Assembly: GCA_903970455.1 (NCBI GenBank)
Contig: CAJCIW010000021.1
Location: 1 to 11,938, forward strand
From: Verrucomicrobiota bacterium
Lineage (GTDB): Bacteria > Chlamydiota > Chlamydiia > Chlamydiales > Rhabdochlamydiaceae
Reading direction: 5' to 3'
DNA length: 11,938 nt
Shown here: positions 7,398 to 11,938 of the stretch, piece by piece
Numbering within the stretch: the stretch's first letter is position 1
How the letters are laid out: the number at the start of each line of letters is the position of its first letter
Position numbers and translations under genes: made by a program
The notes under the pieces: generated by a model
Seen by the model: only the letters and a program-made list of their open reading frames with translations
What the model was told of the DNA's origin: nothing
Databases searched by the model: none

Positions 7398-7709
7398 TCA
7401 GCCAGAAACAGTCAACTGATTATCGACGCTTTGGACGCCGTCGACATTTTTGGTGATCTTGACAATTCTGTTTGCATCGGCTTGCGAGGGGACGTTCCCC
7501 GTGAGCGTTACAACACCATTATTTGTAGTGACAGAAACAAATCTTGCAGAGCCAGAAACAGAAGAATCAGAAAGGATTGACGCTTTTACTTTTGTAGTAA
7601 TTTCCCAATCTGATGAGGCTTCTTGCGAGCTTGATTTGTTCGAGCTGCTCGTATTGCTGCAACCGAAGCAAACAAGACACAAAGCAGGGATCAATGCTAA
7701 AAATTTCAT
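7398..7709 (-). CDS. BON-domain lipoprotein (OsmY-like)
   Basis: The 103-residue protein has an N-terminal signal peptide (MKFLALIPALCLVCFG) ending at Cys17, a plausible lipoprotein cleavage site, although the -3 residue is Cys rather than Leu. A Ser-rich linker follows (residues 18-33), then one BON domain (about 35-102) with the typical GVVTLTGNVPSQADANR and the closing GVQSVDNQLTV. BON domains bind phospholipid surfaces; OsmY-type proteins act in the periplasm in envelope stress. The predicted location is therefore lipid-anchored in the cell envelope. The gene is monocistronic, with its own promoter at 7745-7773 and a perfect AAAGGAG seven bases before the ATG, which suggests strong expression. 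The closest E. coli analogues have two BON domains, so this is a minimal version. Domain call is confident; role is inferred. Confidence 0.88.
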   Translation of the reverse strand: MKFLALIPALCLVCFGCSNTSSSNKSSSQEASSDWEITTKVKASILSDSSVSGSARFVSVTTNNGVVTLTGNVPSQADANRIVKITKNVDGVQSVDNQLTVSG

Positions 7710-7716
7710 ATGAGTT

Positions 7717-7723
7717 CTCCTTT
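7717..7723 (-). promoter_or_regulatory. Strong ribosome binding site of the BON lipoprotein gene
   Basis: Read on the minus strand this is AAAGGAG with a seven-base spacer to the ATG at 7709. It fixes the start and contrasts with the weak or missing sites of the neighbouring oxidase genes. Confidence 0.8.
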
Positions 7724-7744
7724 AATTTTACTCACGCTAATTCC

Positions 7745-7773
7745 TATATAAGAAAAGGAAAGAAACTTGTAAA
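7745..7773 (-). promoter_or_regulatory. Sigma70-type promoter of the BON lipoprotein gene
   Basis: On the minus strand there is a -35 box TTTACA (bases 7773-7768), a spacer of exactly 17 bases and a -10 box TATATA (7750-7745). These are one and two mismatches from the consensus TTGACA and TATAAT. A start site a few bases beyond would give a 5' leader of about 30 bases that contains the AAAGGAG site. This is the best promoter match seen in the window. Confidence 0.65.
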
Positions 7774-7786
7774 ATAAAAAAATTTA

Positions 7787-7802
7787 GTCGGCAAATGCCG
7801 AC
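7787..7802 (-). terminator. Small hairpin followed by T tract, reading leftward into the BON promoter
   Basis: GTCGGC-ATTT-GCCGAC is a perfect six-base-pair stem, and on the minus strand it is followed by TAAATTTTTTTATTTT. This has the form of a Rho-independent terminator, but no leftward gene ends here. Its likely use, if any, is to stop antisense transcription coming from inside the amidotransferase gene before the BON promoter. Alternatively it is a leader hairpin on the plus strand just before the amidotransferase start. Confidence 0.4.
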
Positions 7803-7848
7803 GATACTGAATCGTAGAAAAGAAAATGGGAAAAGCTTTGTATTGTCA

Positions 7849-9081
7849 ATGAAAATTTTATATGTTCTTCATGCTGATTTTGAAACACCCGGGGCCATCG
7901 AAAGCTGGGCTGCCGAAAAACGTTTTGATCAGGAATATATTTCTCCGTTTAAGGGAGAGGTTCTTCCAGCGCGTGGTTCATTTGATTGTTTAATTGTGAT
8001 GGGAGGCCCGCAGAGTCCGCTGGCTATCGACAGGTTTCCCTATTTGGAAAACGAAATCGCTCTGATTCGCGATGCGATAAAAGCGGGATTGCCGGTTTTG
8101 GGCTTTTGTCTTGGCGCGCAACTCATTGGGGAGGCTTTAGGTACGGCCACAATGCAAAGCCCAAGCAAAGAGGTGGGTGTTTTCCCCATTGCCTTGTCGG
8201 AGCAGGGAAGGAATGATCCCCTCTTGACAGGTCTGCCGCAAGAATTTTTGGTCGCGCATTGGCATAATGACATGCCGGGTCTGACGAAAGACGCCATCGT
8301 CCTGGCCAAAAGCGCCGGATGCCCACGGCAGATCATTCGGTATGCTCCTCACGTGTATGGGTTCCAATGCCATGCGGAAATGACTTTGCAGATTGCCGAT
8401 CTTCTGATTGAAAATTGCGAAGAGGATTTGGTTCCAGGCGCAAGTCCCTACGTTCAACCCCCGCAGACAATCCTGGGCAACGATTTTAATGCCATCAATC
8501 AGAACATGTACCGTATCCTCGACAACTTTCTTTCCATTTTGACGAAAAAATACGTTTTTAAACCTTACAACAGGATTTATCCTGAACTTTTTCTGAGAGA
8601 AAAAGAACGAATCGCCGACCACATCGACTGCACTTTGGTCATTGAGCATGTGGGGAGCACCGCCGTTCCGGGTTTGGGAGGAAAAGGGATCATCGATGTG
8701 GCGATCGCCGCTAAAAAAGAAAATTTTTCTGCGATCTCCCAGCAGCTTCAAAAAATAGGTTACGAGTTTAGGCCTGCCTGGAGCACTGCGGATAGGCTGT
8801 ATTTCAAGGCAGAATTACCCGATCCGGAAGAAAAAACGAGAAGATACCACCTGCATCTGATGCCCCATGAGAACAAGGAATGGACAGAAATGCTCGTGTT
8901 CAGGGATTATCTTAGGCGTCACCCTGAAGCGGTAAAAGAATATGCAGAAGTGAAACGACGCGCGGTTGTTGAGGCGGACAATGAAGGCGCCAAATACCGG
9001 AAACTCAAAGAGCATATTTTTAAAAAATTTATAGCCGCCGCAGGAGAAGAAGCCCCTTTACCCCCTCCATTAGGTTTATGA
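7849..9081 (+). CDS. Class I glutamine amidotransferase-GrpB (UPF0157) fusion protein
   Basis: With the start at 7849 the protein has 410 residues and begins MKILYVLHADFETPG, the usual beginning of stand-alone GMP-synthase-like amidotransferases. The frame is open to an ATG at 7795, but that adds 18 unconserved residues and overlaps a hairpin. The first domain (about 1-220) has the GGP oxyanion motif (52-54), nucleophile Cys87 in GFCLGAQ, and His175 and Glu177 in CHAEM, so the triad is complete. The second domain (about 233-395) is GrpB/UPF0157: YNRIYPELF, then EHVGSTAVPGLGGKGIIDV and YHLHLMP, a nucleotidyltransferase-like fold. The tail is proline-rich (PLPPPLGL). The expected chemistry is glutamine hydrolysis, perhaps delivering ammonia to a small molecule held by GrpB, but GrpB function is not established. 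The stop overlaps the next start by four bases. No good Shine-Dalgarno is seen for either start. Confidence 0.85.
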   Translation: MKILYVLHADFETPGAIESWAAEKRFDQEYISPFKGEVLPARGSFDCLIVMGGPQSPLAIDRFPYLENEIALIRDAIKAGLPVLGFCLGAQLIGEALGTATMQSPSKEVGVFPIALSEQGRNDPLLTGLPQEFLVAHWHNDMPGLTKDAIVLAKSAGCPRQIIRYAPHVYGFQCHAEMTLQIADLLIENCEEDLVPGASPYVQPPQTILGNDFNAINQNMYRILDNFLSILTKKYVFKPYNRIYPELFLREKERIADHIDCTLVIEHVGSTAVPGLGGKGIIDVAIAAKKENFSAISQQLQKIGYEFRPAWSTADRLYFKAELPDPEEKTRRYHLHLMPHENKEWTEMLVFRDYLRRHPEAVKEYAEVKRRAVVEADNEGAKYRKLKEHIFKKFIAAAGEEAPLPPPLGL

Positions 9082-9632
9082 TTTACGCCATTTTATCCTC
9101 GCTCCTGCTCTTTGCCGGATTAAACAATGAACAAACCCAACGAGAACCTTCCATGAAACATGCCACTGTTGTCCATCGCCCATCGATGATGATCATTGGG
9201 ATCGCTTGCCGCACCCAGAACTCCCCCGAGGCTGCTCCCCATGACATCCCCAAACTGTGGGGCAGGTTTTATCAGGAAAACATCATTGGTCGCATTCCCA
9301 ATAAAGCATCTAGTGAGATCATCGCCATCTATGCCGATTATGAAGGCAACTACACAAAGCCCTATACCTGCTTTGTGGGCTGTCCCGTGACGTCCCTGGA
9401 CGAAGTTCCAGAAGGAATGACCACCAAACTCATTCCTGAGGGCTCCTATGCTTTATATCATGCCACCGGAGAACAACCGAAGGCTGTGATCGATACCTGG
9501 GAGAAGATCTGGGATGGCAACATCGAGCGGATCAGGAAATACACATGCGATTATGAGGTTTATGGCGATAAATTCTTTAACGGAACGCCCCAGGAAGTTG
9601 AAGTTTACGTCGCTATCGACGTGATTGACTAG
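9078..9632 (+). CDS. GyrI-like / AraC effector-binding domain protein
   Basis: The 184-residue protein consists mainly of a stand-alone GyrI-like small-molecule-binding domain (about residues 27-183). It ends in the characteristic CDYEVYGDKFFNGTPQEVEVYVAIDV, where family members have a similar EVY...DSEVEIYIPI ending, and has the paired half-repeat with KLIPEGSYALYHATG. No DNA-binding helix-turn-helix precedes it, so it is not a full AraC/MerR regulator. Known relatives bind drugs or other small hydrophobic molecules; some are gyrase-inhibitor-like or hydrolytic. The chosen ATG overlaps the upstream stop (ATGA), implying translational coupling with the amidotransferase-GrpB gene. It gives a hydrophobic N-terminus (AILSSLLLFAG) that could be a weak signal or anchor. 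An ATG at 9153 (MKHATVV) would give a 159-residue cytosolic protein of standard length and is a real alternative. Confidence 0.8.
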   Translation: MIYAILSSLLLFAGLNNEQTQREPSMKHATVVHRPSMMIIGIACRTQNSPEAAPHDIPKLWGRFYQENIIGRIPNKASSEIIAIYADYEGNYTKPYTCFVGCPVTSLDEVPEGMTTKLIPEGSYALYHATGEQPKAVIDTWEKIWDGNIERIRKYTCDYEVYGDKFFNGTPQEVEVYVAIDVID

Positions 9633-10545
9633 TGGTCCTTGATCTGCGGATCCCGTAAGCTACAGCTCCCAGGAGTAAAACAGCGCCGGCGCATTCGAGA
9701 TACGGAGGCAGCCGCTGCTCCAGCATGTAAACAAAGAGCAATCCGAAAATAGTCTCAAAAATATTCAGCTGTCCCATCAAAGACAGGGGCAGCTTAAAGC
9801 TCGCTTTATTCCAGAGCGATGTCCCAATCCAGGAACAAAAGAACCCAAGTACAAAACACCCAGCGGCAAAACTCCACACAGCTTTCCCTGGATTGAGGAA
9901 TTTTCCAAGGGTTTCTGGGTGGAAGATCGAGAGTCCAACAGCAATTAAAGTCGCCCAAAAAAAGGTTGCGATACCTGTCAACGAAGCCCACTCTCTAGAC
10001 TTGATTTCAGGGTTGTTCTTTAAAAAACAACCATTGGCGACAACCCACCAGGTCCATATGCCTAAACAAATTAACCCGCTCAAAAACCCGAAAAGAAAAG
10101 TGGAAGGGGATTCCCCTTTTACGATCCGAAAAAAGCTGATCATCACAAGCCCGGCAACAATAAGGAGCGAAGGCAGAATCAGAGTGAGAAAACTGCATTC
10201 TTTTCGCTTCCAGTTGCCGTAGTAGGCAATCGTAATTGGACTGATTCCCAAGATCAGGGCGCACACCGCCGGCGAGGCGTGGCGTAAAGAAAGGACACAA
10301 AAACTGTAATAACCAAAGGTGGAAATCAGCGAAAGGCAAAGGGCTTTCCTCCAAATCGAAAGAGGATACTTCCGTTTTTTAAGTTTCCGCGCGTAAAGAA
10401 AAAAGAAGCAGGAGATCAATCCATACGCCAGATAACGCCCTGCCACAATCTCCAGAGAATTAAAACCTTCCATGAACTGGGGAACGACAAAGATCAATCC
10501 CCAGATCATCGAAGCGCCTAGGGCGCAGAAAATGCCTTGAACCAT
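9613..10545 (-). CDS. EamA/DMT-superfamily inner-membrane transporter
   Basis: The 310-residue protein has about ten hydrophobic helices in two homologous halves, the standard plan of EamA (DUF6) transporters. The first half opens with GASMIWGLIFVVPQF and GRYLAYGLIS, typical of EamA repeat 1; the end of the second half, LSLMGQLNIFETIFGLLFVYMLEQRLPP followed by GAVLLLGAV, is typical of repeat 2. The C-terminus is strongly basic (GIRRSRTTSQSRR), consistent with a cytoplasmic tail. Substrates across the superfamily include amino acids, nucleotide-sugars and, in Chlamydia, S-adenosylmethionine; nothing here fixes the substrate. Its 3' end overlaps the convergent GyrI-like gene by 20 bases. The ribosome binding site is weak (CAGG about four bases upstream). 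Confidence 0.9.
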   Translation of the reverse strand: MVQGIFCALGASMIWGLIFVVPQFMEGFNSLEIVAGRYLAYGLISCFFFLYARKLKKRKYPLSIWRKALCLSLISTFGYYSFCVLSLRHASPAVCALILGISPITIAYYGNWKRKECSFLTLILPSLLIVAGLVMISFFRIVKGESPSTFLFGFLSGLICLGIWTWWVVANGCFLKNNPEIKSREWASLTGIATFFWATLIAVGLSIFHPETLGKFLNPGKAVWSFAAGCFVLGFFCSWIGTSLWNKASFKLPLSLMGQLNIFETIFGLLFVYMLEQRLPPYLECAGAVLLLGAVAYGIRRSRTTSQSRR

Positions 10546-10574
10546 AGAGCCTGTTGTCGAGTTATTCTTCTAAC

Positions 10575-10670
10575 GCCTTATTACCGCTCTACTCAATTAG
10601 GTGACACAGACGCTAGCGAGGCAAAGCCGCAGTAAGCTATTTGTCACCTGTTTGAGGGCGATTTCAAGGC
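10575..10670. repeat. Imperfect inverted repeat / long potential hairpin
   Basis: The arms share, in order from the outside, GCCTT/AAGGC (10575-10579 and 10666-10670), CGCTCT pairing with AGGGCG (one G-T pair), and AGGTGACA/TGTCACCT (10599-10606 and 10642-10649). The interior can continue GCT/AGC and GGC-AAA-GCC. Loops between paired blocks differ by about three bases between arms. The result is a 96-base element able to fold end to end, with no coding potential. It could be a small non-autonomous mobile element (MITE-like), a remnant of an insertion sequence, or a structured leader on the leftward transporter transcript. Copies elsewhere cannot be tested from this window. Confidence 0.45.
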
Positions 10671-10770
10671 TTCTGCTCTTATTTATTAAAGTAACATTAA
10701 TTCAAAAATTAAATTAACAAAATTCTTAAATGAATTTCCAACAATAAATTAAAGAAGGAATAAAAGAATG

Positions 10771-10796
10771 ATGCGCTGAGTTTCACCCCAGCGCAT
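10771..10796 (-). terminator. Rho-independent terminator of the terminal hypothetical gene
   Basis: On the minus strand ATGCGCTG, a ten-base loop and CAGCGCAT form a perfect eight-base-pair stem, followed by the T-rich tail CATTCTTTTATTCC. It starts six bases after the TAA at 10803, the expected place for termination of the leftward gene. Confidence 0.75.
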
Positions 10797-10802
10797 AGAA
10801 GA

Positions 10803-11938
10803 TTAGATCAACGGCACTTTCTCTGCCGCGATCATGGCCATAAACACGATCCAAGGAATTGCACGAGTGTTTGCGACCAAAGAGTCAAAGGCCTGGTGAG
10901 CATAAGAACCCAAGGTATTGAGACCCCCAACCCTCCCATTTTTTTTCTCTACAGCATCCAGAGTCGCTGAGACAGTCGAGGTCGTAGTAGAAGTTGTGGT
11001 ATTGCTCTTGAGGTTAGCCTCATCAAGCTGTTGGCGAGTAACGCCAGGAACCTGGAAAGCCCCTTCTTGTCCAAATTTTTCAGGGAAGAGCTTTGCCAAT
11101 AATGGTTCCAGACCAGCGGCGATTCCACGAGAGCCTTCCGCCTCAGCGCCCGTTGATGGATTTCGTTGGATATAATCTGCTAAACCCTTCAGAGTTGTGA
11201 AAGCCCTGAACAGCTCTTCCTTTGAATGCGTTTGATACAACTCTTCCAAGGCTTCATCGGTCAATTTTCCTTCTTGTTCCAGTTTTTGCGTCAATTCAAT
11301 CAACAGGTTAAATCCTAAAGCTTGCCTGAGGAGAGTAACCATTTCATCGCAATAATCGAATTGAAGGCCCAGGATAGGTCCGTTTGCATCGCTTTTAGCG
11401 TCTGCAGCAAGTTCTGCAATGCGGGAAGCAATCTCTTCATTTATTGGAATTAGCATGAGCAAGTCAACAACGCCTTCTTTTCCATCTTTGACGAATGCCT
11501 CTCTAATCAGCTGTTCAAGGAGCACTTGCTCGGAGACTAGAATCGATGTTGCTAAAATCGCACCAGCGTGTTTTCCGTAACAGAGAGAAGGAAGGGCCAA
11601 TTGCCCTTTGACGTGAACATCAAGAAGACGTTCGTTTTTCTCAATCGATTCGAGTTGGAAGAGCGGCATTCCATTATATTGAGCATCAAAAGCATAAGCA
11701 ATGGCTTTAACGTTATTGTCGGTTACGATGAAAGGATTCGTGAATCGGAGGGGCAGCTCTTTTCGCGTACTATGGGAACGGGTCACTCTTAAACTTTGAA
11801 CCATTTCTGTCAAAATCGGTCCCGTTAAGAAATCCTCGACGTTCACTTGATCAGTGAAAAATTCCGCTACTCTTTTTGAAGCAACCATCAATGAAGTACC
11901 GAATAACAACTCAGAATTAAAACCGTATTCTTTTTCAA
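10803..11938 (-). CDS. Hypothetical protein with Ser/Thr-rich linker and hydrophobic C-terminus (5' end outside window)
   Basis: The leftward frame is open to the window edge, giving 377 visible residues, so the true start lies outside; a TTG at 11909 is internal to the frame and not needed as a start. The product is not recognised. Most of it is helical and acidic, with segments such as LTDEALEELYQTHSKEELF that look like paired amphipathic helices. A low-complexity Thr/Ser run (NTTTSTTTSTVSAT, bases 10962-11006) then separates the helical body from a short C-terminal region ending in IPWIVFMAMIAAEKVPLI, a hydrophobic segment of about 11 residues, shorter than a normal membrane span. A good terminator follows. 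In an intracellular bacterium a secreted or envelope protein is possible, but nothing in the sequence proves it. Confidence 0.72.
   Translation of the reverse strand, partial: EKEYGFNSELLFGTSLMVASKRVAEFFTDQVNVEDFLTGPILTEMVQSLRVTRSHSTRKELPLRFTNPFIVTDNNVKAIAYAFDAQYNGMPLFQLESIEKNERLLDVHVKGQLALPSLCYGKHAGAILATSILVSEQVLLEQLIREAFVKDGKEGVVDLLMLIPINEEIASRIAELAADAKSDANGPILGLQFDYCDEMVTLLRQALGFNLLIELTQKLEQEGKLTDEALEELYQTHSKEELFRAFTTLKGLADYIQRNPSTGAEAEGSRGIAAGLEPLLAKLFPEKFGQEGAFQVPGVTRQQLDEANLKSNTTTSTTTSTVSATLDAVEKKNGRVGGLNTLGSYAHQAFDSLVANTRAIPWIVFMAMIAAEKVPLI

Larger units (their letters stand above)
10546..10802. other. Intergenic spacer between the EamA transporter gene and the terminal hypothetical gene
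   Basis: This 257-base stretch has no convincing gene. From left to right it holds the leader of the transporter gene, the imperfect inverted repeat at 10575-10670, a very AT-rich segment (about 10680-10765) and the terminator at 10771-10796. The transporter promoter must lie here, but no box pair was good enough to report. Confidence 0.6.

Noticed and set aside
8137..8751. Minus-strand open frame of 204 codons
   Set aside because: Antisense to the amidotransferase-GrpB gene, where both domains are clearly recognised on the plus strand.
9127..9156. Nine-codon leader frame overlapping the alternative start of the GyrI-like gene
   Set aside because: It lies inside the longer frame, lacks a ribosome binding site and has no regulatory residue pattern.
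10768..10779. Tiny ATG-ATG-CGC-TGA frame after a GAAGGAA sequence
   Set aside because: It has only three codons and overlaps the terminator stem of the leftward gene; the purine run is the complement of the terminator's T-rich tail.
11907..11909. TTG as start codon of the last gene
   Set aside because: The frame remains open to the window edge, and no ribosome binding site is seen, so the gene is treated as 5'-truncated.
1..11938. tRNA, rRNA or CRISPR array
   Set aside because: No cloverleaf-like sequence, rRNA segment or regularly spaced repeat was seen on reading both strands.

Overview
The window is about 11.9 kb of compact bacterial chromosome with nine complete protein genes, a tenth small gene of 52 codons, and one partial gene at each end. 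The best guess for the organism is an intracellular or amoeba-associated bacterium such as an environmental member of the Chlamydiota; Legionella-like gammaproteobacteria are an alternative. This rests on gene content (branched-chain amino acid importer, cytochrome bo oxidase, DMT-family importer, several unrecognised proteins), many weak Shine-Dalgarno sequences and a mid-range GC content judged by eye. It is inference, and no search could be run.

Layout. Positions 1-891 (+) hold the C-terminal two thirds of a BrnQ-type branched-chain amino acid transporter. It meets, tail to tail with an 11-base overlap, a leftward block read from 7137 down to 881: an ABC exporter half-transporter, then cyoA-cyoB-cyoC-cyoD for a cytochrome bo-type ubiquinol oxidase, then an unrecognised 230-residue protein. 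Gaps in this block are between -4 and +32 bases, so it could be one transcript. No heme O synthase gene (cyoE) lies in the window. Divergent from the ABC gene is a 52-residue protein (7209-7367, +) that looks like a lone Arm/AP2-like DNA-binding domain of a phage-type integrase. It converges on a small BON-domain lipoprotein (7398-7709, -) that has a clear sigma70-type promoter.

The right half begins with a rightward two-gene unit: a fusion of a class I glutamine amidotransferase domain with a GrpB (UPF0157) domain, then a GyrI-like effector-binding protein overlapping it by four bases (ATGA). A leftward EamA/DMT transporter converges on this pair with a 20-base overlap. A 257-base spacer follows, with a roughly 96-base imperfect inverted repeat and a good Rho-independent terminator. 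The terminator serves the last gene, a leftward protein of unknown function cut by the window edge.

How the genes work together. CyoA-D should form one membrane complex that oxidises ubiquinol and reduces oxygen while moving protons. The most notable point is that the K-channel lysine of subunit I (Lys362 in E. coli CyoB) is glutamine here, while the other catalytic and quinone-site residues checked are kept. The GATase-GrpB fusion with its coupled GyrI-like partner is the best candidate for a little-described small-molecule system in this window.
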